Notes under the pieces: model-generated
The model's database searches: none
What the model was told of the DNA's origin: nothing
The model's input: the letters and a program-made list of their open reading frames with translations, nothing else
Assembly: GCF_963678635.1 (NCBI RefSeq)
Contig: NC_087062.1
Span: 65,718,647 to 65,782,646 of the forward strand
Source of the DNA: Symsagittifera roscoffensis
Lineage: Eukaryota; Xenacoelomorpha; Acoela; Convolutidae
Reading direction: 5' to 3'
DNA: 64,000 nt
Made by a program: the position numbers and the translations under genes
Shown here: piece by piece, positions 8,858 through 19,707 of the stretch
How the letters are laid out: the number at the start of each line of letters is the position of its first letter
Position numbering within the stretch: position 1 is the first letter of the stretch

Positions 8858-11614
8858 ATGTCATTCAAAAATTTAGGAAATAAACAAACAATCGTTTTAC
8901 ACAATTGTAAAATAGATAACAAAAAATACGATCTTGTAATCACACCTCATACACAAACAGTTGGATACATTAGAACAAAACGACCAACAATAGAAAGGAA
9001 AATTATAAACAAACAAAGACAAATCACACGAAAAAGATTTTCAAAAATTAGAAACGCATTTTCTGAATCAGAAGCCAACAGTTTAGACGAACTATACAAA
9101 TTAAAAAAATCAATAGATAACAACTGTCCCATCCATGATAAATTATATTTTCCCGACTCAGAAACAACTTCAAATTCATCAAAAAGAGGAAAAAGAAGAA
9201 TAAAAAGCAAAATAAACACAAACCAGTACACCTGTATAATTGGAATCAACCAATTAGACACATTGATAGTTATATTTTAACAGTCATCAAACGAAAAAAT
9301 GAGCCACACTCAAAGTGACGAAAGTCCAGATGAAGAAGCAGTTTTTCCCTTTCTTATAGATTCACTCGATGATAGAGGACAAACACGATTTTGTAAGAAC
9401 TTACTCGTAAATTTGTTTGAACCAGGAATCAGCCCATGCAAAGCAGAATTCCCAGATGTAAAAATCAAAAGACAAATTTTTGAACATTATTTGAAAGACA
9501 TATGTAATCAAACACAACAATATGGAATCTACACCATAAAATTCAGCACACCAAATACAGCCCATCGTAAATATGTAATTCAAACAGACGATATTGAACT
9601 AGAATTTTCAAAAGTATTCATAGAATATATCAAAAGCATACAAAATCATAATTCACAAAGAGCAAAATCCATATTCACTAACAAAATTTTTGCAGTAATA
9701 TACAGTTATGTATCTATATTAGAAAAAGTAGAAGTTCAAAGTATATCACCAACCGAAACATCCAAACATACAAAAGTACGAAATGAAATCACAGTATTTT
9801 CAACATTTCTACATATAATTTGCAAAAACTTCACTAAAGAAGATGTTTCACAAAACACAAAACATGATTTACAAAAGATTTTAGCATGGTTTATAATTGA
9901 TTATTTCACCCACAATTTAGATTTAATTTCACAAGCAAGGAAAAATTTTAGATCTCAAAATACCAATGACGACACTGTTCTTTCAGAAAAATCAGATTAC
10001 GTTTGGGACCCTGACTGGTCTCATCCAGCATTTCTAAATATCCCACAAGCTATCTCGAGTCAAGCAGTAAGTACAATATCTTTTCACAGAGATTATGTAA
10101 AAGTAGTACCATTAATCATTGATGCAAACCCATTGAATTATAATACATTTTTACCTGATACACGAAATAACAGCTTAATTTCAACAGTCATACATAATGA
10201 AAAGCTCAGTGGAACCAGAAATCTTACACATTAAGATATTCAAACACCATCACACTTCATAAATGAAGAAATCGTCCAAACAATAGCAACAACTACACAA
10301 CAGAGTATTTCATCAATACACCCCAATCTGACAACACCAAGGAATACAAATACATCACTAACACAGGTAACCTTGCAATCAACCGTAAAACCTTCGGCTG
10401 CTCCAAAATATTCACATATGATCTATCAAACGTATAGGCCAATGACAATACCGTCAAAAACACGAAAACCGTTCACAAGAAACACTTTTGCAGAACACAA
10501 TTATAATTATGCTCACAAACCAAGAACAAACCAACCTCCCCAAAAAAATACACAAAATTTAAATCACGTATGTTCACATTATTGGAATCTCCCAAAAACA
10601 TCGACCAATTCAATAAATTTTCCAGACAAACCACATCCTACACAGGATTATAGTGAAAATTACCCATTCTTTCAACAAAATAAAAATAAACAACATACAC
10701 CATATAATACAAACTATTTATCATCTGATGAAGATGATTATCACCAACCAGATATTTTTGCACCATATACTAAAGAATATCGCACACAGAGACCGCGACA
10801 ATCTCAACCTTCTCAAAATATGAAAATTTACCCACAAAACCCAACAGATATACAAAATCCACAACAAATGCATAAACAAAACCCATTCAACACACAATCT
10901 TTTCAACCAATACAACCACAAAACCCAATGTTAATGCATTCTTATCAACCAACACAAATGCAAAATGAAATACCGCTTCCCTATTACCTTCAGCAACATG
11001 AAATCACAAAAAATCAACTTTCAAATTTCTCACAAATGCCAAATGCCGCAGAATCACTACAGATGACTATGAATCCATACCTCATGGGTGGATCATCAAT
11101 AACATCGAATACACCATTAATGGTATTCACAGGAACAGACCCTGAATATTCTGTAGAAGATTATCTAAATGCAGTAACAGCAAATTTAATTTTAAATATA
11201 GGACCCGAACCAATTAATACGCCACTACATCAAAATTGGATACATAGACGCACAGCATTAATACAAACAACCCTAGATGGCGCAGCTCAAAAATGTTTTT
11301 CAGTATTACCCATAGAAATAAAATCAGACTGAAAAAGATTCACACAAGAATTTTTAAAAATGTTTGATTCTGAAAGAAACAAACAACATCAAAAAATTTT
11401 ATGCAACAAAATCCGCAGATTACCAAATGAAACAATTAAACAATTAGCAGTACGAATCGAAAAACTAGTTCGAAAAGCATATTCACTTAATACACAATAT
11501 TATAAAAACACAAAAATGACAGAAATTTTAATGATGACCTTAACACCTCAATTAAGGAAAATAGCTATAAAAAGAGAGCATCTCATCCTTCCTCAATTCG
11601 AGAACCAGATTTAG
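8858..11614 (+). pseudogene. gag: gag (broken): long N-terminal domain, linker and capsid
   Basis: The gene is spread over open frames 8858-9280, 9299-10234, 10373-11332 and 11360-11614, separated by stops or shifts. The first part is Lys-rich. The next (about 300 aa) is a mostly helical domain that I do not recognise. It is followed by a Gln/Asn/Pro-rich linker (10373-11050). The capsid begins near 11120 with FTGTDPEYSVEDYL, followed by the usual retrotransposon-Gag pattern of an LIQ...LDGAA helix, F..EF...F and an RRLPNETIKQLAVRI helix. A TGA at 11330 interrupts the capsid. Element C has the same order at about 42112-39310. Gag forms the particle and binds RNA; the unusually long N-terminal region is the odd feature. 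Confidence 0.75.
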
Positions 11615-11833
11615 ATTTTCGAAAATTAGTAGATAAACTAGAACAAGCAGAAATCACAATGAAACTCGAAGAAACAGAAAATCTAAAACTACAATATGTT
11701 AATCGAATTGAAACAAATACTACACATATAAATAACATACAAGAATCAGACACAGACTTGATTGAAAAAATCACTGAAATATTCAATATCTACCAAAAAA
11801 CATCCAAACTTTAAAGGCAAACCATTCTTCAAA

Positions 11834-12573
11834 AAATGGTGTAATTATTGCCGACGATACGGACACAACAAGACAATCAGAATAAACCTCAAAAGTACAA
11901 AGAACCAAATAAATCATTCTATCAATACATGAAAAAAGACCAAAATCTACCAAACAAAATATATATAGTAATAACAGTTCAGGAAAACCACTTCCGAGCA
12001 ACTCAAATTACACAAGGAATCAATCACCATATAACTCAAGTTATAAAGGTAGATCACCCGAACGAGGAAATACACGAAATGTCTCACAAAATAGATATAA
12101 TCGATCGAATAGCTAAAATAACCAAAATAACTATTCACGATCGAATTCCAATACAATACAATTTGTTTTTTGATCCAGTTCCCAATCAAACCCAAGGAAT
12201 AGACACCATTCCAATAATCAATCACGAAACTCATCATACAACAGAAATAGAAACTATTCACACAATAGAAATAGAAGTTATTCAAACAATCGAAATCAGA
12301 ATTATCCGAACAATCGATCAAGGAATAGTTCATATAATAGATCAAACTATCACAGATCAAACGATATTTATCAAAACAGATCACGAAATAATTCACAAAA
12401 TCGAAACTCAAGTTACAATAATCGATACAGAAATTATTCCCAGTCACCACACAGGAATAATAACCGTTATCCTGATTCTAAACATCGATACAGAAGTAGC
12501 ACACCAAAACATCAAAGACACATTAATCAAGTGCAGACAAATGAAGAAACAACTTCAGATCCCCAGGTATTGA
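11834..12573 (+). pseudogene. gag: gag C-terminus: zinc-knuckle-like motif and Arg/Ser/Asn/Tyr-rich tail
   Basis: At 11834 the frame reads WCNYCRRYGHNK, which is the CX2CX4H part of a CCHC knuckle, but the expected fourth Cys is not there. Beyond it the composition is extremely biased: one frame gives repeats such as NRSRNSSYNRSN and YNNRYRNYSQSP, typical of a basic nucleocapsid tail. Indels move the true frame. Another frame (11848-12573) also stays open and is rich in Ile, Thr and His, probably because of the CAA/ATC/GAT-rich repeats. The matching region of C is 39301-38696. Confidence 0.55.
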
Positions 12574-12739
12574 TGACACAGGAAGTAACCAACTACAACT
12601 AAATCATATAAATTGTGAATCGTCAGATACAAAAAGTGATACAGATAATACCATCTCTGTAAATATAATAACAGTCAAAAACTACTATGAACCTATCATA
12701 TATGAACAACCTTTTACTTCACATATTAATGAAAATCAA

Positions 12740-13132
12740 TTGGAACTCCTTCACAATTACTATATTGGACCCATTGATACTACACAAACTACACAAGAAG
12801 TAAACGGAATTAACACGGTAATTAAACCCGATAAAAAAGAAGAAACACAATGCTCAAACACAAAACATATTTATCAAAATATACAAAAAGAACAACCAAG
12901 AGAAAAAATTTGGACAATTCCATTTCTCTTAGAAAGCCCAAGAAACAAAGAATTTCAACCACCAGATCTTGAAATTGATTTTTTAATTGACTCAGGAGCA
13001 GAATCAAATATAATTAATATTCCCACATGGAATGAAATCAAAACATTGCATCCAAAATTAACACCTCTTGAAACCTCTAGTAAATCAGCAACAGCACAAG
13101 GATCAATATTAGTAAATTATGGAAAAATTTAA
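12740..13132 (+). pseudogene. pro: Retroviral-type aspartic protease (fragment)
   Basis: The frame carries FLIDSGAESNIINI, with the DSGA catalytic motif at 12989-13000, followed by TAQGSILVNYGKI near the flap region. It ends at a stop soon after, so only the first part of the roughly 100-residue domain is open. The upstream part of the frame is an unrelated linker. Element C keeps the same motif as DSGT at 38249-38238. The protease would cleave the Gag-Pol polyprotein. Confidence 0.75.
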
Positions 13133-13494
13133 TTATTTCTTCTCCCCACGAGAACAACGGAACAAAACAAAGTTTTAAACAAACCATTTAAACAAATATT
13201 TCATATTGCTGATATTATACACAATATCATTGGCATACCATTTTTATCTAAATATATACCAAGAATAAACATCTTAAATATTAAGATCCTTATCAAAGAT
13301 AAATACACAAAAACAAAAAATACAGCCCTAACATTCTTCCAAAGATTGAACAAACAACCACCATTTTTTTCAAATTTTTACCCCATTTACAATCAACAAC
13401 GGAAACACCTGAAACCACTATCAGGAAATATATATATAAATTTTTATTAAAACTTCACCAGTATAATAAAAGTCAAAATAAACTACAACTTTGT

Positions 13495-15860
13495 ATGTCA
13501 GACTTCGAATTTAAACCTATTCACAAATTTTTCAAAATTACGATCTCATCCATAAAATATTCGAAAAACACGAATTCCGACATCATTTCAATACACGTGT
13601 ATAATAATACACCATATCAAGTAACATTATCCTCAGGACTTTTAGGATATTGTGAAACGAATGCTACAATTTCACCTATAAATGAAGTAGCCTACCGCGT
13701 TAATAATATACTCCAATTATTAGATATTTGCCAATCAACAATTCTTGACGAAGAATTATCCATAAATAATATAATAAGTAATGAAAAAAGAAACACAGAT
13801 TACTTCACAAAAACACAATATTTTAAACCAACTTTCAATATAACAAATTACACAAAAGAACAACAAAACTTTTTAACAATGTTTATTTTTGAACATTCAT
13901 AAATTACACAAATTGAATTTGATAAATTAGCAAAACAACTGTTAAAATATTCAACAGTCTACGCAACATCAAAATTTGACGTTGGAAAATTTAGTTCATC
14001 ACTATACCTCCCGCTAAAACCCGACACGGTGTTTTCAAAAAACAAAGAGCCAGTAAAGTACCAATTCACTTACATGACAAGGTAAACAGATTACTTGACT
14101 TCTTAGAACAATACGAAATTATCTCACCAGTAAATAAGGAAGAACAACCAAAAGGTAGCACCTTTATCAACCCTGTTATCCTTCTAGCAAAAGTTGAATC
14201 ACTAAAAATAGTTTTACACGCTAGATACCTCAATTCACTAATTGACGAATCAAAATGCAATTGGCCTATTGAACCCATACAAGATATCTTAACAAAGATA
14301 AATGGTAAATATTTCACAACCGCAGATATGAATAGTGCTGATAATCAAATGCCACTAGATGAACAATCACGACGTTTAACACAATTTGTTATTGGAAATC
14401 AACAATATGAATTCAATCGATTATTCTATGGAATATCCATAGGACCAGCAGCTTTTTCAGCTTTCATATGTAAACTTTTTAGACCACTAATACTCAAGAA
14501 AAATGCAATCACATACTTAAATGATGTTTTTATGCAATCACAAACTAAAGAAGAAATGTTTACATTTTTAGAACAGTATCATAAAATATTTCAGAACGAA
14601 AATCTGCAGGCAGCTCCCGATAAATCACACTTCTTTCTAACACGCGTTAAATTTTTAGGACATAATATAGAACGAGAAACTATCACTCCATTAAAATCAC
14701 GCATTGATGCCATTCAAAAACTTCAGCCACCTACAAAAAAAAAGAAAATCCAAGAATTCCTTGGAATGTTAATTTTCTTAAGTAAATATGTTTACAAAAT
14801 GCAATTATACTTAAGACCCTTCTATAATATCCTCAGACAACAAAATAATTTTGAATGGACCACTGAACATCAAACACGATTTGAAGAAATTAAAAAACTT
14901 TTAACTGAACAAATTTCAAATACAATCCCAGATCCAAATCAACCATTCTCTGCAATGTGCGATGATTCAAATTTTGGCACCGGTGCAGCATTGCTACAAT
15001 TACATAGTGGAACAAATAAAATGAACCTTATATCAGCAAATTCACGAATATTCACTCAAGCAGATCTACGACTCTCAACTCTAATGAGAGAATGTACAAT
15101 TATAATTTATACACTTACAGAATATGAATTTCTGATACTTGGATCAAAACAGCCAACAGTTCTATTCACAGATCACCAACCAATTATATTTCTCTTTACA
15201 CAAAAGTCAAATCCAAATCATAGAGTTTATAGATTTCAACTAATTCTAATGAAATTTCCAAACCTACATATAGTTTGGACAGCAGGAAAAAACCTTGCGT
15301 TACCAGATACCTTAAATCGAAATACGCCATCTGAATTACTCACAAGAAAAACTACAGTTGAAATACCACAAAATATTAAATTTTATCTTGCAAAAGATGA
15401 AACATCCCCCCGACTAGAATGCAAATATGCAGTAAAAACTGACATTGATCAATCACAAATAAATAATCTACAGCATTTTCCACTCTACTTAGATTGCCAG
15501 AATAATCACTATGAAGTTGATTTACTAGGCACATCAATTTTTAAACCAATTCCCTACTCACAATGGATAAAAAATAACACTCAACAAAAAAGAATAAAAC
15601 AACATTCGCATAAAAAAGATCTTTTTCCATTAATCGAAAAAGAAAATTTAACCGATAAAATAAATTTATCAGGACCGCAAACAAATGATACAAAATACAC
15701 AATAAATCAAGTTTTTGACCTCCATGACCCACTTGACACAATCCCCCTATCAAAACTAGACATTGACAATATTTTTCTCTCCCCAACAGATAAAATTACA
15801 CTTGAACTTTTAAAACAAAATCAAAATTTCGACCCAGTAATTAGACAACTAAATTCATGA
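13495..15860 (+). pseudogene. pol: PR-RT linker, reverse transcriptase and RNase H (broken)
   Basis: Open frames 13495-13902 and 14328-15860 flank a shifted part. The first gives the usual Ty3/gypsy linker (HVYNNTPYQVTL, LGYCETN). RT fingers and palm run from about 13980 (INPVILLAK, FTTADMNSADNQMPL, FNRLFYGISIGPAAFSAF). The active-site box reads YLND near 14515-14526, so the first Asp of YxDD is Asn. It continues through FLGHNIERETITPLKSRIDAIQ and FLGMLIFLSKYV. RNase H occupies about 14930-15330 with CDDSNFGTGAALL, LMRECT, FTDHQPI and LPDTLNRN, so Asp, Glu, Asp and Asp positions are all present. With the altered palm residue and broken frames this copy should be inactive. Confidence 0.85.
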
Positions 15861-15899
15861 CACAAGCACAAAACTCAGCCCGTAACAGCAGATACAACA

Positions 15900-17449
15900 A
15901 TTTTAGCAAATAAAACACTCCTCCGATATTTCCGAAAATTTAATAACACAACAATTAATGAAAATATAGATCTTTTAGAATATCATTTAAATGATTCAAA
16001 AGTTCCCTGTCTTCCTTTAAGTATGATATTAATAGCTTTTAACATCTCACATACACAAAATACTAAAGGACACCCCGGATCAGAAAAAACATACTCGAAC
16101 TTTACAAAAAATTTTTATTTCCCAAATGCTCAATTTGGATAAAAGTATTATGCAATGACTGTATAATATGTCAATTAAACAAACCTTATCCAAATCAAAA
16201 ACAAATAGCACAAAAACAAGATTTTAAAGGACAAAGTTTATATTTTAACCATCGCATTTCATTCGATACAAAAGGACCAATTTCACCATCCTCTGAAGGA
16301 AACTCCTACATTATGGTCATTGTTGACGCATTTACACATTATGTAACACTCAACCCAGTACCACATTGTATTGCTTATTATGCTTACACGACGCTTTATG
16401 AACATTGGATAGCTAAATTCGGATTACCTGAAATCTTAGTTACAGACAACGGCACAGAATTCATAAATAATGAAATCATCACACTATGCCACTTATATAA
16501 CATCAAACATAAACCACGTACATCTCATGCACCTTGGACAAACGGTTTAGTCGAAGGTATGAACCGTTCACTACAAGAATATCTCCGATGTATCATAAAT
16601 GGAAATGATACAAAAAACACAGAATGGTCAGCAGATGTAAAATTATTTCCCTTAGCATACAATTCACAAATCACAACAACTTCAGGAATGTCACCATACG
16701 AAATGGTTTTTAATCAAAAGCCACGTAAACCAATTATGTTTACAGCAAATTCTCATAAAAATGCACAAGGTTATTGCCAACCAAATGAAGACTCAATTTG
16801 TTATAACCTACCTTCACCTACACATGATGAAGATCATTTTCATCACCCACAAATTCTTAAATTAGCCTCCGGCACAGCCACAGAATGGATTTTAAATAGA
16901 GATAAAAAACACAATGAAATTTACCAAAAAGTAACAAAGAAATTGTTACAAAGGCAAAAAATAAACGACCAAATTAATTCACGCTTTACACCAGCCACAG
17001 ATTTAAAAATTGGAACATTTGTCTTAATACCCAACTTTAATACGCTAAAAGGAATTTCTAAAAAATTATAACCCCTTCGAAAAGGACCATACCAAATAAT
17101 TGCCAAGCCCACTGACGTAACGGATAAACTCAAAGTTTCAAATAAAAAAGAAATTGTTCAACATCGTAACAATCTATTGCCCTACTACCCAAAAGAATAC
17201 GCACTACGCGAATTAATTCAATTATATTCTTTCACAGGTTTAAAAGTTATTCAAAATCATCCTCATACAGAAAAAGAAATAGATGAACAAGACAACGTTC
17301 ATCATGAAAATCAAAATCAAAAACAGAAAGCTAAAAACAATCAAAAAATATCAGACCCAAAAATACCTCAAAAAGAAAGAAAAAACAAGAAAATGATAGA
17401 AAAAATTTTACCACAAGAACAAGTAGAAAAATCAGAACATAGAGAATGA
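15900..17449 (+). pseudogene. pol: Integrase and C-terminal tail of Pol (broken)
   Basis: An HHCC-type zinc-binding region lies at about 16040-16190 (GHPGSEKTYS, then CNDCIICQ after a shift). The catalytic core follows, with Asp in ISFDTKGP (16265), Asp in VTDNGTEF (16445) and Glu in NGLVEGMNR (16553). Spacing is D-59-D-35-E, so all three catalytic residues are present. The frame 16313-17071 carries most of the core and part of the C-terminal domain. After a stop near 17070, RKGPYQI-like residues and the frame 17177-17449 complete Pol with a Lys/Gln/Glu-rich, charged tail. In C the first catalytic Asp region is deleted. Confidence 0.85.
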
Positions 17450-18128
17450 TCACGACTTAGAAATCAGCCACGTAAAAACTACAAAACATTCATTCTACAA
17501 TCTAAAATACTAAAGAAAGTTGAATTTCAAAAACAACCTTGATTTTAAAAATTAATAATTTATGCACCTCTGGATCATTTCATTTTTCAAGATAACATGC
17601 TGACATACACGCAACAATTCTAGTTCAGATTCAGCCAATAGGATTCACTTAAAACCGTCACCTTCTATATCTCTAACAGCAACCTATTAACCGAAAGATA
17701 TTAAACTCCAGGCATATCTATAACTATAACTTTACAACCTCCAGGTCAAAAATAAGCAACCCGCTAAAACTTGACAACTAAAATAATTACCAGCATAATA
17801 TTACAACCCTTCCCTATCTAATAACGCAAAGATCAACAATATTTTCCCAACTCAGACCTCAAAAACCCTCCAACCGAAAATGGCAAATTAGCCTAAAGTA
17901 AAAAACGACCATATTCATTTGGCCTAAAGTACAAATATCTCAAAAATACCCCAGATTACCCGACAAAAAAAAATAAAGCAAAGAAGACCTTCCGAACACC
18001 ATAAAATTAGCCCCCAACAACTTTTCACAAAACTCAACCCACTTGTCAAAAAATCAATAAAAAACTCGACCACACTTGAATCTCGCCTCAAAAAACAAAA
18101 AATATTCGACAAAGAAATCATTTCTTAA
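17450..18128 (+). other. Pol-env interval, no confident gene
   Basis: No long frame is shared with element C. In C a Lys/Asn/Pro-rich, basic frame (33731-33498) is open here, and in B parts of two frames resemble it (for example STKKS, LKKQK). A small basic ORF is possible, but the frames disagree between the copies. Confidence 0.35.
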
Positions 18129-18281
18129 ATGCTCTTCTCTCGATCAGTCAATATCTTTAAAAATTCAATTTTAAAATTTTTAAAAAACTTTTTCATACTA
18201 TTCAAACTTCTGTTCATATTTCTATTTGATACTTTTGAAGCTTTTATAATCATTTTAATAATCTTTTGCAACATTTTTTAA
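18129..18281 (+). CDS. Small hydrophobic ORF between pol and env (50 aa)
   Basis: The ORF starts MLFSRSVNIFKN and continues almost entirely with Phe, Leu and Ile (FFILFKLLFIFLF, then FIIILIIFCN), giving one or two membrane segments after a short basic N-terminus. Element C has the aligned ORF at 33529-33326, with the same start (MLLSRTVN.FKN) and the same FCN block, in the same place between pol and env. The reading frame is kept despite many substitutions. I recognise no family. A small membrane accessory protein is plausible, but AT-rich sequence produces Phe/Leu/Ile/Lys-rich frames easily. Confidence 0.45.
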   Translation: MLFSRSVNIFKNSILKFLKNFFILFKLLFIFLFDTFEAFIIILIIFCNIF

Positions 18282-18448
18282 ATTTTCTACTCCCTATTTG
18301 AAATATATCTCCAACTTTCTCAAATCATTGATCATATTCACAGGTACGATAATCCAAAGTCTTTTTAAATGATACGAACAATTTTTAGAAGAACAGATAA
18401 TTTTTCCTATTTGTAATTTTCATCATATTTTTATCATCCCTAATACTG

Positions 18449-18556
18449 AAAATGTGCAAATGTGTAAAAAAGGCAATAGTCACATTCGCCTTAGCAACAA
18501 TCCTTTTAATTCTTTTCATTGAAGAATACTACAATAAACATAAATCTTCCCACTAG
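18449..18556 (+). CDS. Short Cys-start membrane ORF at the head of the env region (35 aa)
   Basis: The frame reads MCKCVKKAIVTFALATILLILFIEE and then a charged tail ending at a TAG. Element C has the aligned start MTICKCIKTAI with FALATIF at 33210-33136. A single membrane helix with a KC.K cap fits a type II anchor or signal-anchor. It may be a stand-alone small protein or the N-terminal anchor of the proline-rich segment that follows in another frame. Confidence 0.4.
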   Translation, partial: KMCKCVKKAIVTFALATILLILFIEEYYNKHKSSH

Positions 18557-19707
18557 AAAAAATCAATCAGAACGCTTTCAAAAATTGCTAACCAACAATC
18601 ACAAAATCAGTCTTTACCGACATCATCCCAAAAAAACCCAGCAATACCCACAACTACCCAAAACCCCCAAACATCCACACGAATTTCTTTCCCAGATAAT
18701 CCATACACTTTTGAAGAACGACACACTCGCTTATCCGAACCATTAGAACCAGTTCAGCGACAGGCACCTCTAAGTGAACCAACATATAATTTGTACCCCA
18801 CATTACCACAAAAATTAAGCAGAATAAGAAACATTAGTCCAAACCAAAATACAGTCGAAATAAATAGACAAATTATACATCCACGACAAAACAGAAGTTT
18901 TCAAACCCCTAGAGTTCATTTAGATATACCCCAATCACCAACACCAACTACTCCAGAAATTTCAAGTAGTACATTGCCAGAAACTCCCACACTACTTTCA
19001 CAACAGAGGAACTCAAATATACCCTCAGATTACTTAGGTTCAACGCCAACATTTGAACAAATACGTGAGAATCCCTTTAACTCTCCCCCCCCCCCCCCAA
19101 TCCCACAGCACGACTACCATATTGGGCAACACACTCATATACACAAGGTGAACCAAACTTAATGAATGATCCAACAGATGTTTCTACGGATACAGCACTA
19201 TCATCACTACAAGAAACATTATCACTACCGTCAACACCATCATTAAGTCAAATTTCACCGACGCTTTTCCCTTTAAATTTCCCAAATAACCTCGACGCTA
19301 GATATCGAGAACAATCATCAACAAATATCCCTTTACGACTAGACTGGAATACATTCGTAGCACCCCCACCATTATTTGGACAACATTAAGACAGTAACCG
19401 ACTCCACAGTTGGGCTCTCAACAGACTACAATATAGACAAGATATCCACGAAGATATTCGTGAACACAATATTCAAATACTTCAACAAAATAGTCTCCAA
19501 TTGAAATTTGAAATCACGATCAAACTTAACAATATTGTTCAACATCCCTACCCATTAAATCCACCAAATATAACAGCTCAATCGCTACCACCACTATTTA
19601 TAACAACTGAAGTAATATATAAATACGATAGATATACCAAAAACACAATTGGTTACATCACTCTTTATAACCCATACTCACGATTATCATACACATGTAT
19701 ATTCTAA
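18557..19707 (+). pseudogene. Proline/Ser/Thr-rich segment before the env ectodomain (broken)
   Basis: Frames 18519-18746, 18791-19162, 19162-19389 and 19501-19707 encode low-complexity Pro/Ser/Thr/Gln-rich protein (PTPTTPEISSS, SPPPPPIPQ, TLSLPSTPSLSQ). A short beta-like part follows (PPLFITTEVIYKYDRY, IGYITLYNPYSRLSYTC). A run of C at about 19086-19098 is a likely slippage site. Element C keeps the beginning of this segment, but its deletion removes the end. The segment could be a stalk or mucin-like part of Env, or a separate protein. I recognise no family. Confidence 0.4.

Noticed and set aside
8947..9261. Minus-strand hydrophobic frame of 104 residues
   Set aside because: It is the complement of the Lys/Asn-rich gag frame; such shadows are hydrophobic by codon complementarity.
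11947..12450. Minus-strand Tyr/Asn/Phe-rich frame of 167 residues
   Set aside because: It is the complement of the repetitive gag tail, with no independent support.
11848..12573. 241-residue frame rich in Ile, Thr and His overlapping the gag C-terminus
   Set aside because: The element C counterpart is also open, but another frame gives the Arg/Ser/Asn-rich tail expected of a nucleocapsid. Openness is explained by the repetitive base composition, although overprinting cannot be fully excluded.
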